From the NCBI RefSeq assembly GCF_001424025.1, contig NZ_LMPZ01000003.1:62001-126000 (forward strand): 64,000 nucleotides of DNA, in the 5' to 3' direction. The translations under genes and the position numbers were made by a program. Positions 45,627 through 53,660 of this stretch are shown piece by piece. The stretch comes from Brevundimonas sp. Leaf363. Its GTDB lineage: Bacteria > Pseudomonadota > Alphaproteobacteria > Caulobacterales > Caulobacteraceae. A model generated the notes under the pieces. It was not told the DNA's origin and made no database searches. It was given only the letters and a program-made list of their open reading frames with translations. Numbering within the stretch: position 1 is the stretch's first letter; the number at the start of each line of letters is the position of its first letter.

Positions 45627-45664
45627 GCAAAGAAAAGCCGGGCGCTGCGTTGGCAGCGCCCGGC
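45627..45664 (-). terminator. Rho-independent terminator of the TonB receptor gene
   Basis: A perfect 12-bp inverted repeat (GCCGGGCGCTGC / GCAGCGCCCGGC) with a four-base loop lies 28 bases after the receptor stop. On the leftward strand it is followed by TTTTCTTT. Confidence 0.88.
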
Positions 45665-45691
45665 GGCAGACATCGGGGGAGAAGACGACGT

Positions 45692-48484
45692 CTAGTTACG
45701 CAGTCGCAGACGGAAGCCGATGCGACGGTCGTTCAGAACATAGTCGCGCGGGCGACCCGGGAAGGCCTGGTAGGTGTGGCGTTCCTCGTCCAGCAGGTTC
45801 GAGGCGTCGACGCTTAGCGAGACATGCTCGTTGAAGTCATAGCTGACCGACGCGTCCAGCTGACCGAAGTCGGCGTTGTAGATCGGCAGGTTGCCCGTGC
45901 CGTTGCCGGCCGTGGTCACGACGAAGTCGTCGCGCCAGTTGTAGGCTACCCGAACGTTCAGCGGCCCGTCCTCGTAGAAACCCACCAGATTGTAGGAATT
46001 CTTGGACAGGAACTCGAGCGGCACGATCAGGGCCCGGCCGGCGCTGTCCACGGCGGTAGGGCTGGGCGCCTCGGAGTCCACGTAGGTGTAGTTGGCTTGG
46101 ACGCCGAAGTTGCTGAGGATGCCCGGCAGGAAGTCGAAGAAGGTGTTTCCACCGATCTCGAAGCCCTTGATCGTGCCTTCCTCGCCGTTGACCGGCCCGG
46201 AAATCTCGAACGTCTGCAGGCCCTTGCCCGGCACTTCGTACTGGGCGTTGTAGACGCCGCGCTGAATGAAGTCGTGGACCTTCTTGTAGAAGGCGGTGGC
46301 GTACAGCGACGTCGAGGACGACGGGTACCACTCCAGCGCCAGATCGGCCTGTTCGGTCGTCAGCGGGTTCAGCAGCGGGTTGCCGCCCGAGCCGGTGCGG
46401 TCATCCAGGACCGGCGGCGTGGTCGGGTTGTTGTCGGCGTCGATGTAGTTTTCCGACAGAGAGAAGTTGGCCGCCAGGTCGCCGAACGACGGCCGCGACA
46501 GGCCCCGCGACACCGCTGCGCGCAGGTACAGATTGTCCTGCAGGAAGAAGCGCAGGTTCAAGCTGGGCAGCCACTCGGTGTATTCCTGCTCGCCGGTATA
46601 GGGCGTCAGTTCGGTGATCGGCGTATTGGTCGCGCCGGCTGTCCGGTACGTCAGCGCCTGGGTCCCGTCGGCCGTCACTTTGGTCGACACGACACGCAGG
46701 CCGAGGTTGCCGTCGAAGCGGATCGGCGACGTCTCGGAGGCGAAGCGCATCAGACCGTAGGCCGTGAAGGTCTCTTCGTTCTGGACGTTGATCTGGTCGC
46801 GGGCCGTCGGGGCCGTGGGAGCGCCGGACAGCGGGTTCAGCTCGCCTCCCAGCACCTGCAGCGCGCGGGTGTGGTCCTTCAGCAGCTCGGGCGAGACGAT
46901 GAAATAGGCGCCGTTCCAGATGCTGGCGCCGTCGCCGCGGAACAGGTTGCCGATGTTGGGATCGGGCGAATAATAGTCCGGGAACTCGTCGAAGTTCGCC
47001 GTGGCTCCGGGCGAACCATCCCAGGGCGGGCCGCTGATGGCCGACCAGTCGAAACCGGATTCGCGCGTCGTGACGTCCTTGTTGGTGTAGCGGACACCGG
47101 CCGAGAACGACTGGGCGAAGCTGTCGTCGTCGAACGCCCACTCCATGTCGCCGCGCCAGGCCAGCTCCGAGCCGTCGTTGTCGGCGGTGCGGACCATCAG
47201 GGCCTGATAGTTGTAGCCGGCCGGATCAGCCAGCGCGCTGTCGGGCTGGATGGTGAACAGCGGCAGTTCGCCGGTCAGATCCACGTCAAGGCGGGGATTG
47301 CCGTTCAGGCCGCCGAAGCCGGTGACGTCGTCATAGAAGGTCGAGCTGTCGACGTACTGGAGGTCGGTGCTGAACGACACATGGTCGTTGGCATTCCACT
47401 TGGCGCCGACCGAGACGTCCAGTGTGTCGGAGTCGCGCACCGCATCGCGCGTGAACGACTGATAGAACTGACCGCCCGAGAACGAGCCGTAGGTCATGTT
47501 GCCGTCGTCGTCGAACTGGAAGGCGACGCCCGGCGTGGGGGTCAGGCCGCCGCCCGAGCCCGACGGACCGTAACCGAACTGGCCGGTCTGCGGATCATAG
47601 AAGTGGTACTGGCTGTACAGGGCCTGGGCGTACAGCTCGACGTCCGCATTCGGGCGCCATTGGAACGCCGCCGCCGCGCCGGTGCGGTCACGGTCGCCGT
47701 TCCAGCTGGACACGCCGCCGCCGGCCGCCACCTGCACCGGGGTGCCGATGTAGCCGGGGATGTCCGTCCGCTCGAAGAAGGGCTCGACCGTGATCGCGTC
47801 TTCACGGAAGTAGGCCTGCGAGTAGGACAGGTTCAGCAGTGCGCCCATCTCGCCGGCGCCGGTGTCCCAACGGTCGCTGATCAAGCCGGAGACGTTGCCG
47901 CCCCACTTTTCGCGCAGGTCGTACCAGGTGCCGCCGACGGTGCCGCTGATCACGCGGCCCGGGGCGTCGAAGGGCATGCGGGTGCGAAGGTTGACCACGC
48001 CGCCGATGCCGCCTTCGATCATCGCGGCCGAAGGGTTCTTGTAGACGTCGACGCCGGCCAGCAGCTCGGACGGCACGTCCTCGAAGCTCAGCGCGCGGCC
48101 GTCGGTGGTCGAGAAGATGTCGCGGCCGTTCAGCTCGGTGCGGACCTGCGTCAGGCCGCGAATGGCGATGGAGGAGCCTTCGCCGCGGTTGCGCGTGATC
48201 TGGATGCCCGAAATGCGCTGCAGCGCCTCGGCGACGTTGACGTCTGGCAGCTTGCCGATATCGACCGCGACGATCGAGTCCACGAACTGCTCGGAGTTCT
48301 GCTTGATCGACTGGGCCGACGCCAGGCTGGCGCGAATGCCGGTGACGATGACGTCATCGACGTCTTCGGACTGATCGTCAGTCGTCTGCGCGGACGCGAG
48401 CGACGGCGCCGCCATCGCTGCAATCGAAATGAGCGATGCGCCGCACAGCAGCGCGAGCCTGGACCTGATGTGGTTGCGAGACAT
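45692..48484 (-). CDS. TonB-dependent receptor of carbohydrate-utilisation type
   Basis: About 930 residues from MSRNHIRSRLALL, with a GGGAGGG ribosome site nine bases upstream. The signal peptide is cleaved near ASAQTTDDQ. The plug has DDVIVTGIRASLASAQSIKQNS, VAVDIGKLPDVNVAEALQRISGIQITRNRGEGSSIAIRGL and LSFEDVPSELLAGVDVYKNP, the TonB-dependent receptor subfamily often found with sugar catabolic genes in Caulobacter and Xanthomonas. The barrel ends in IGFRLRLRN. It is divergent from the tryptophan-halogenase-like gene and shares its 243-bp control region. The ligand is probably a fucose-containing oligosaccharide, inferred from the neighbouring genes. Confidence 0.95.
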   Translation of the reverse strand: MSRNHIRSRLALLCGASLISIAAMAAPSLASAQTTDDQSEDVDDVIVTGIRASLASAQSIKQNSEQFVDSIVAVDIGKLPDVNVAEALQRISGIQITRNRGEGSSIAIRGLTQVRTELNGRDIFSTTDGRALSFEDVPSELLAGVDVYKNPSAAMIEGGIGGVVNLRTRMPFDAPGRVISGTVGGTWYDLREKWGGNVSGLISDRWDTGAGEMGALLNLSYSQAYFREDAITVEPFFERTDIPGYIGTPVQVAAGGGVSSWNGDRDRTGAAAAFQWRPNADVELYAQALYSQYHFYDPQTGQFGYGPSGSGGGLTPTPGVAFQFDDDGNMTYGSFSGGQFYQSFTRDAVRDSDTLDVSVGAKWNANDHVSFSTDLQYVDSSTFYDDVTGFGGLNGNPRLDVDLTGELPLFTIQPDSALADPAGYNYQALMVRTADNDGSELAWRGDMEWAFDDDSFAQSFSAGVRYTNKDVTTRESGFDWSAISGPPWDGSPGATANFDEFPDYYSPDPNIGNLFRGDGASIWNGAYFIVSPELLKDHTRALQVLGGELNPLSGAPTAPTARDQINVQNEETFTAYGLMRFASETSPIRFDGNLGLRVVSTKVTADGTQALTYRTAGATNTPITELTPYTGEQEYTEWLPSLNLRFFLQDNLYLRAAVSRGLSRPSFGDLAANFSLSENYIDADNNPTTPPVLDDRTGSGGNPLLNPLTTEQADLALEWYPSSSTSLYATAFYKKVHDFIQRGVYNAQYEVPGKGLQTFEISGPVNGEEGTIKGFEIGGNTFFDFLPGILSNFGVQANYTYVDSEAPSPTAVDSAGRALIVPLEFLSKNSYNLVGFYEDGPLNVRVAYNWRDDFVVTTAGNGTGNLPIYNADFGQLDASVSYDFNEHVSLSVDASNLLDEERHTYQAFPGRPRDYVLNDRRIGFRLRLRN

Positions 48485-48653
48485 GCGTCTCATCCCTCCC
48501 GTTACGTCGTGCGGCCGCCTTTTGACGGTCCAGACAGCGACTGAGCTCCCGAATGCATCCGAGACACGCTCGATCTGCATTTCAAGGATGCAACAGCTTT
48601 CACATAAAGAAAAGAGCTTCGCCGCAGAATCTGTTCGGGGGTGAACCTGTTGC

Positions 48654-48662
48654 CAAATATGA
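48654..48662 (+). promoter_or_regulatory. Candidate operator CAAATATGA (site 1) in the TonB receptor/halogenase control region
   Basis: CAAATATGA lies between the divergent receptor and halogenase genes, with GTGAAC seven bases before it. The same 9-mer recurs at the mutarotase/permease promoter and at the aldo/keto reductase start. In this GC-rich DNA three copies within 5 kb are unexpected. The regulator may be the nearby IclR protein. Confidence 0.5.
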
Positions 48663-48727
48663 ACGCGTGATACCCTTTCCTTAGGCCCGCATCAGGCGGC
48701 CCATTCAGCGTTCTGGGGAGGGCCGCG

Positions 48728-50245
48728 ATGCAGACCGAAGCGATCGAAGACATCCTGATCGTCGGAGGCGGCACGGCCGGCTGGATGACCGCCGCCGCAC
48801 TGGCCAAGGGACTGAAGGGGTCGGCCCGGATCACGCTGGTCGAGTCAGAGGACATCGGCACGGTCGGCGTCGGCGAGGCGACCATCCCCGCCATCCTGCT
48901 GTTCAATTGCATGCTGGGCCTCGACGAAGACGCCTTCGTCCGTGAGACACAGGCCACCTTCAAGCTGGGCATCGAGTTTCGCGACTGGGGTGCGCTGGGG
49001 GACCGATACTTCCACCCGTTCGGCCGCTACGGCTCGGATCTGGAAAAGATGTCGTTCCATCAGCACTGGCTGCGCCAGCGCGCGCTGGGCGAAACGCACC
49101 CGCTGGCCGACTATTCGCTGTCGACCCAGGCGGCGGCGGCCGGCAAGTTCGTCCGGCCGGTGGACGATCCCAAGAACGTCCTGTCGCGCATCGCCTATGC
49201 CTTCCATTTCGACGCCGGCCTCTACGCCGCCTTCCTGCGCCGTTTCGCCGAGGGACTGGGCGTGACACGCGTCGAGGGCCGTATCGCCGATGTGCGGGTA
49301 GCGGATGACGGCGCCGTCACGGGTGTCGCCCTGGCCGACGGCCGAACGCTGGACGCCGACTTCTTCATTGATTGCTCCGGCTTCCGGGGCTTGCTGATCG
49401 AACAGGCGCTGAAGGCCGGCTACGAGGACTGGTCGCACTGGCTGCCGTGCGACCGCGCGGTTGCTGTGCCTTGCGAGAGTTCAGGGCCGCCCACGCCCTT
49501 CACGCGCTCCACCGCGCGCGAGGCGGGGTGGCAGTGGCGCATCCCGCTGCAGCACCGCATCGGCAACGGCTACGTGCATTGCAGCCGTTTCATCAGCGAG
49601 GAAGACGCGACGGCGACGCTGATGTCCAATCTGGACGGCCGCCCGCTGGCCGACCCGCGCACGTTGCGGTTCACCACCGGCCGGCGCAGGGCGTCGTGGG
49701 TTAAGAACGTGGTGGCCATCGGCCTGGCGTCCGGCTTCCTGGAGCCGCTGGAATCGACCAGCATCCACATGATCCAGTCGGCCATCGCCCGGCTGATGAC
49801 CCTGTTCCCGGACCGCCGCTTCGATCCGGCGGTGACGGCGGAGTACAATCGTCAGACGCGGATCGAGGCCGAGCAAATCCGCGACTTCATCATCCTGCAC
49901 TACCATGCGACCGCCCGTGTGGATTCGCCGCTGTGGGATCACGTCCGCACGATGGAGCCGCCGGAAAGCCTGCGCCAGAAGATCGATCTGTTCCGCAGTT
50001 CGGGCCGCTTTTTCCGCGATGGCGACGAGCTGTTCTCCGAAACCAGCTGGGCCGCCGTCCTGACGGGCCAGAACGTCATCCCTGAGCGCTTCGACCCGAT
50101 GGCCGCGACGCACGACCCGCAGATGATGGCCGCCAAGATGGCCCGGATGAGAGACGTCATCGGCCGCGCCGTAGCCGACATGCCCAGCCATGCCGACTAC
50201 ATCGCGCGCCATTGCCGCGCACCGCACGTCGCCTTCGCGGCCTGA
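48728..50245 (+). CDS. Tryptophan 7-halogenase family flavoprotein
   Basis: 505 residues. FAD-binding [13 protein letters not shown] is at the N-terminus. The conserved halogenase lysine aligns at K79 in [11 protein letters not shown], the WxWxIP box is GWQWRIPL, and [16 protein letters not shown] carries the glutamate that helps place the lysine. All catalytic positions of flavin-dependent halogenases are therefore present. In Caulobacter- and Xanthomonas-type sugar loci such genes accompany TonB receptors, where their real substrate is unknown. It diverges from the receptor and is followed by the IclR gene 44 bases later. Confidence 0.9.
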   Translation: MQTEAIEDILIVGGGTAGWMTAAALAKGLKGSARITLVESEDIGTVGVGEATIPAILLFNCMLGLDEDAFVRETQATFKLGIEFRDWGALGDRYFHPFGRYGSDLEKMSFHQHWLRQRALGETHPLADYSLSTQAAAAGKFVRPVDDPKNVLSRIAYAFHFDAGLYAAFLRRFAEGLGVTRVEGRIADVRVADDGAVTGVALADGRTLDADFFIDCSGFRGLLIEQALKAGYEDWSHWLPCDRAVAVPCESSGPPTPFTRSTAREAGWQWRIPLQHRIGNGYVHCSRFISEEDATATLMSNLDGRPLADPRTLRFTTGRRRASWVKNVVAIGLASGFLEPLESTSIHMIQSAIARLMTLFPDRRFDPAVTAEYNRQTRIEAEQIRDFIILHYHATARVDSPLWDHVRTMEPPESLRQKIDLFRSSGRFFRDGDELFSETSWAAVLTGQNVIPERFDPMAATHDPQMMAAKMARMRDVIGRAVADMPSHADYIARHCRAPHVAFAA

Positions 50246-50260
50246 GCGCGAAGCTGCTAA

Positions 50261-50274
50261 CGTTCCCTAGAACG
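50261..50274. promoter_or_regulatory. Inverted repeat CGTTC-N4-GAACG before the IclR gene
   Basis: Perfect five-base arms 50261-50265 and 50270-50274, ending 15 bases before the regulator start. Could serve autoregulation. Short, so possibly chance. Confidence 0.3.
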
Positions 50275-50289
50275 GAAGCCGGGGAATCA

Positions 50290-51066
50290 ATGTCGGATAC
50301 GGACGAGGCGGACGAGCGGAAGTACCGGGCCCCAGCGCTCGAGAAGGGTCTCGACGTGCTGGAGCTGCTGGCCGCCAACGGCGTCGCCATGACGCCGTCG
50401 CAGATGTCGTCGGTTCTGGGCCGCTCTGTCAGCGAGCTGTTCCGCATGATCCAGGTGCTGGAGTACCGCGGCTACATCGAGCAGTCGCCGGCCGGCTACG
50501 CCCTGACCAATCGGCTGTTCACCTTGGGCCTGGCGCAGGCGCCGGTGAAGTCGCTTACCGAAGCCGCCCTGCCCTTCATGCGGGACCTGGCGGCCCAGAC
50601 TCGCCAGTCATGCCACCTGGTCGTCCTGTCCGAGGATCAGATCGTCGTCATCGCGCGCATCGAGGGGCCGGGCGACTTGGGCTTCTCCGTGCGGCTGGGT
50701 TATCGGCGCGAAGCCATCGACGCCACCTCGGGCCTGTTGCTGTACGGAATGGGCTCGCCGTCGCTGCAGACCGAGTTCCGCGAGCGACTGGCCAAGCGGT
50801 TCGACGAGGCCCGCATCGAGGCCTTCATCCAAGCGGCGGCCAAGGCGGCTAAGGAAGGCCACGTCGAACGGGCCAGCGACTTCGTCCAAGGAGTGACCGA
50901 CCTGGTCGCGCCGATCCTTGGCACGGACGGCGCGATCGCGACACTGATCTCCCCCTACATCCAGCAGACGCCGCCTACTTGCGACATGCCCACGGCGGCG
51001 GCTTTGCTGCGACGGACCGCGGCGGCGATCTCGGCCGAACTCGGACCCGTGACGCAGGCTCTCTAA
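50290..51066 (+). CDS. IclR family transcriptional regulator
   Basis: 258 residues from MSDTDEADERKY. An N-terminal winged helix (PALEKGLDVLELLAANGVAMTPSQMSSVLGRSVSELFRMIQVLEYRGYI) is followed by the IclR effector domain (MRDLAAQTRQSCHLVVLSEDQIVVIARIEGPG, then DLVAPILG). It is placed between the receptor/halogenase genes and the fucose-type catabolic genes, so it is the obvious candidate regulator of the locus, perhaps acting at the CAAATATGA sites. The start at 50290 is preferred over 50212, which lies in the previous gene. Confidence 0.92.
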   Translation: MSDTDEADERKYRAPALEKGLDVLELLAANGVAMTPSQMSSVLGRSVSELFRMIQVLEYRGYIEQSPAGYALTNRLFTLGLAQAPVKSLTEAALPFMRDLAAQTRQSCHLVVLSEDQIVVIARIEGPGDLGFSVRLGYRREAIDATSGLLLYGMGSPSLQTEFRERLAKRFDEARIEAFIQAAAKAAKEGHVERASDFVQGVTDLVAPILGTDGAIATLISPYIQQTPPTCDMPTAAALLRRTAAAISAELGPVTQAL

Positions 51067-51407
51067 GGCTGCTCGTCCAGGCTGAAGATCCGCGTCGCCG
51101 GGGTCCATTTCTCGCCGGGCCGCGCAAAGGGTGTCGGGGTCTGGAAGTCGTCCATCAGCGTTTCCCAGGCCTGCACATCCGGATCGGCGGCGTCGGCCGC
51201 CGCCTTGGCCGCGGCCGAGAAACGCGGCCCAGTCTCCATCACCATGACCAGACGGTCGCCTAGCCGATGGATCTCCAGGCTCCTGATATCCACGGCCCGG
51301 ATCGAGCGCACCACCGCCGCCGGCACGGCCCCCGCCGCATGCCAGGCCTCATAGCGCGCGATTTTGTCGGCGTCATTGATCAGGTCGAGCATCATGACAT
51401 GGCGCAT
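51063..51407 (-). CDS. L-rhamnose/L-fucose mutarotase family protein (DUF718)
   Basis: 114 residues. The RhaM/DUF718 family is recognised from RYEAWHAAG, SIRAVDIRSLEIHRLGDRLVMVMET and the C-terminal RPGEKWTPATRIFSL. It interconverts alpha and beta anomers of a 6-deoxy sugar. Next to a FucP-like transporter and a fuconolactonase-like gene, L-fucose is the likely substrate. A good AAGG site lies seven bases before the ATG. Divergent from the permease; the stop overlaps the end of the IclR gene by four bases. Confidence 0.88.
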   Translation of the reverse strand: MRHVMMLDLINDADKIARYEAWHAAGAVPAAVVRSIRAVDIRSLEIHRLGDRLVMVMETGPRFSAAAKAAADAADPDVQAWETLMDDFQTPTPFARPGEKWTPATRIFSLDEQP

Positions 51408-51422
51408 GTCACACCTTCATTC

Positions 51423-51451
51423 TCATATTTGACGACCAAGTTCACATATGA
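51423..51451. promoter_or_regulatory. Inverted repeat TCATATTTG-N11-CACATATGA; candidate operator (site 2)
   Basis: Nine-base arms with one mismatch at 51423-51431 and 51443-51451, in the 95-bp gap between the divergent mutarotase and permease genes. The left arm is the reverse complement of the CAAATATGA seen at two other promoters of the locus. Size and symmetry fit a dimeric regulator such as IclR. Confidence 0.6.
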
Positions 51452-51502
51452 TTGTCTAACGCCAGACGAGACGCCGGAGAACGGCGCCGGAGGACACCCA
51501 TC

Positions 51503-52768
51503 ATGACACCGCCCGCGCCCCGACTTCGGTCGGCCGTCCTGCCGATCCTGCTGGTCGTCAGCCTCTTCTTTCTGTGGGGGATGGCCAACAATCTCAATGA
51601 CATCCTGATCGCACAGTTCCGCAAGGCTTTCGCCCTGAGCGACCTGCAGTCCGGCCTGGTCCAGTCGGCCTTCTATCTCGGTTACTTCTGCCTCGCGATC
51701 CCGGCCGCCGTGTTCATGAAGCGGTTTGGCTACAAGGCCGCCGTCGTGCTGGGGCTCGTGTTGTTCGGTTGCGGCGCCCTGCTGTTCTATCCGGCGGCCG
51801 AAGTCCGCAGCTATAATTTCTTCCTGGCCGCCCTGTTCGTCATCGCCAGCGGCCTGGCCTTTCTGGAGACCTCGGCCAATCCGCTGGTCACCGTGCTGGG
51901 ACCACCTGAGACGGCCGAGCGCCGTCTGAACCTGGCCCAGGCGTTCAATCCGCTGGGATCGATCCTCGGTCTGATGGTCGGGCGCCACTTCATCCTTTCG
52001 GGTGTCGAGCCGACACCCGCCGAAATGGCCGCCATGTCGCCGGGCGCTGTGGAAGCCTTCTACGCGCGCGAGGCGACCGCGGTTCAGGGGCCCTATCTGC
52101 TGATTGGCCTGTTCGTCCTCCTGTGGGCGGTGGTCTTCGCGGTGGTTCGATTCCCGGCCATCACCGGCTCCGCCGCCGCGAAGGAAGAGGGGCCGGGCGC
52201 GGCGCGCGACTTCGCCGCTATCCTGGGAATGAGCCGCGTCCGCTGGGGCGTCCTGGCCCAGTTCTTCTATGTCGGCGCCCAGGTCGGGGTGTGGAGCTTC
52301 ATGATCCGCTACGCCCAGCAGACAGCGGGCCTCGGCGAGCGCGTCGCCGCCGACTATCTGACCGGCTCCGTCGTCGCCTTCATGATCGGCCGTTTCGTCG
52401 GCGCCGCCCTGATGACGCGCTTCAGCCCCACGCGGCTGCTGTCGGTCTTCGCCGCCATCAACGTCGCGCTATGCGCAGTCGCCGTCGTCATGCCGGGACA
52501 TGTCGGCCTGATGGCCTTGGCGTCGACCAGCTTCTTCATGTCGATCATGTTCCCGACCATCTTCGCCTCGACCATCAAGGGTCTGGGCGAGCGGACCAAG
52601 GCGGCGTCTTCCCTGCTGGTCATGTCGATCATCGGCGGGGCGGTCCTGACGGCATTGATGGGATTTGTGTCCGACGCCGGCGGCATCGCCCGCGCGATGC
52701 TGGTGCCGGGCCTGTGCTTCCTGGTCGTGCTGGCCTTCGGCTGGAAGGCCGCGCGACGTGCCGCCTGA
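51503..52768 (+). CDS. fucP: MFS sugar permease, FucP/GluP type
   Basis: 421 residues from MTPPAPRLRS. FHS family signs: SLFFLWGMANNLNDILIAQFRKAF, QSAFYLGYFCLAIPAAVFMKRFGYKA, ETSANPLVTVLGPPETAERRLNLAQAFNPLGSILG. About twelve helices. Such proteins import L-fucose (FucP) or glucose/galactose (GluP) with protons. The setting favours L-fucose. GGAGG lies about ten bases before the start. The 3' end overlaps the lactonase gene by 11 bases. Confidence 0.9.
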   Translation: MTPPAPRLRSAVLPILLVVSLFFLWGMANNLNDILIAQFRKAFALSDLQSGLVQSAFYLGYFCLAIPAAVFMKRFGYKAAVVLGLVLFGCGALLFYPAAEVRSYNFFLAALFVIASGLAFLETSANPLVTVLGPPETAERRLNLAQAFNPLGSILGLMVGRHFILSGVEPTPAEMAAMSPGAVEAFYAREATAVQGPYLLIGLFVLLWAVVFAVVRFPAITGSAAAKEEGPGAARDFAAILGMSRVRWGVLAQFFYVGAQVGVWSFMIRYAQQTAGLGERVAADYLTGSVVAFMIGRFVGAALMTRFSPTRLLSVFAAINVALCAVAVVMPGHVGLMALASTSFFMSIMFPTIFASTIKGLGERTKAASSLLVMSIIGGAVLTALMGFVSDAGGIARAMLVPGLCFLVVLAFGWKAARRAA

Positions 52769-53660
52769 GGTCATCGACGCTCATGCTCACCTCTGGCGCA
52801 TCGGCCAGCACGGCTGCGTCTGGCCGGGGCCGGACCTGCTGACGATTTACCGCGACTTCACGCCGGAAGACTACCTCCCCATCGCGCGTCGTCACGGCGT
52901 GACCGGCGCGGTCCTGGTGCAGAGCCAGGAAGATGACGCCGACACCGAGCACCTGCTCGACATCGCCGAGGCGCACGACTGGGTGCGCGGCGTCGTCGGC
53001 TGGGTGGACGTCACGCGTGAAGACGCGACCGACCGCATCGCGGCGCTCGCCCGCCGTCCGCTGATGGGCCTTCGTCCCATGCTGCAGGACCGGCCGCCGG
53101 AGTGGATTCTCCAGGCCGACTGCGACGCCGCCGTCAGCGCCCTGATCGACCACGACCTGGCCTTCGACGCCCTGGTGAAGCCCCAGCACCTGGGCCCGCT
53201 GGACCAATTCGCGCGTCAGTGGCCAGAGCTTCGGATCGTGCTGGACCACGGCGGCAAGCCGACCATCGGCCGCGATATCGGCCTGTGGCGTGAGGACGTC
53301 CGCCGCCTCGCCGAACGGCCCAACCTGACATGCAAATTGTCGGGCCTGCTGACGGAAGCTTCGGACGACGCGACGCCCGAAGACCTCGCCGCCGTCGTCG
53401 ATACCCTGCTGGACGCTTTCGGTCCCGACCGCTTGATGTGGGGCGGCGACTGGCCCGTGCTGACGCTGGCCGGCGACTACGCTGACTGGCTGACCCTGTG
53501 CCGCGACTTGATACCCGAGCGCGATCATGGAGTCGTGTTCGGCCAAACGGCCGCGCGGGTCTACACTGCGAATGCCGTTGACAGCCGCTTGCCCAACCCG
53601 CATTCCGATTTTGAATACGCGTTCAAATATGAAAGTTCGGCCCGTGACGAGGCTCTTTGA
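52758..53660 (+). CDS. Amidohydrolase COG3618; probable L-fucono-lactonase
   Basis: 300 residues from GTG 52758. The metal-site motif EVIDAHAHLW and later IVLDHGGKP, CKLSGL, MWGGDWPV match COG3618, the group of L-fucono-1,5-lactonase and L-rhamnono-lactonase. It would open the lactone produced by the sugar dehydrogenase. The 3' end overlaps the next gene by about 32 bases, and a candidate operator lies within this overlap. Confidence 0.9.
   Translation: MPPEVIDAHAHLWRIGQHGCVWPGPDLLTIYRDFTPEDYLPIARRHGVTGAVLVQSQEDDADTEHLLDIAEAHDWVRGVVGWVDVTREDATDRIAALARRPLMGLRPMLQDRPPEWILQADCDAAVSALIDHDLAFDALVKPQHLGPLDQFARQWPELRIVLDHGGKPTIGRDIGLWREDVRRLAERPNLTCKLSGLLTEASDDATPEDLAAVVDTLLDAFGPDRLMWGGDWPVLTLAGDYADWLTLCRDLIPERDHGVVFGQTAARVYTANAVDSRLPNPHSDFEYAFKYESSARDEAL
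53611..53632 (+). promoter_or_regulatory. Candidate operator TTGAA-N6-TTCAA plus CAAATATGA (site 3)
   Basis: TTGAATACGCGTTCAA (53611-53626) is a TTGAA/TTCAA inverted repeat that overlaps CAAATATGA (53624-53632). The 9-mer is identical to site 1 and its spacing to TGAA is the same. It covers the ATG of the aldo/keto reductase, inside the end of the lactonase gene, so it may control an internal promoter. Confidence 0.45.

Larger units (their letters stand above)
45152..45691. other. 540-bp gene-free stretch between opgH and the TonB receptor gene
   Basis: Contains the opgH terminator and, at its right end, the terminator of the leftward receptor gene. In between are a 13-bp direct repeat GCATGAAGGCCAG (45337-45349 and 45396-45408) and two TGCACC/GGTGCA inverted repeats (45301-45323 and 45602-45630). 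Composition is less GC-biased than the neighbouring genes. Two short open frames run here but have no ribosome site or recognisable protein. It may be the remnant of a lost gene or an old insertion. Confidence 0.4.

Noticed and set aside
45328-45630. 100-residue leftward frame in the opgH/receptor gap
   Set aside because: No ribosome site or known domain, and it spans an inverted repeat; kept only as part of the described gap.
45824-48544. 906-residue rightward open frame opposite the TonB receptor
   Set aside because: Fully antisense to a clear receptor; Val/Arg/Gly repeats of a shadow frame; no recognisable motif.
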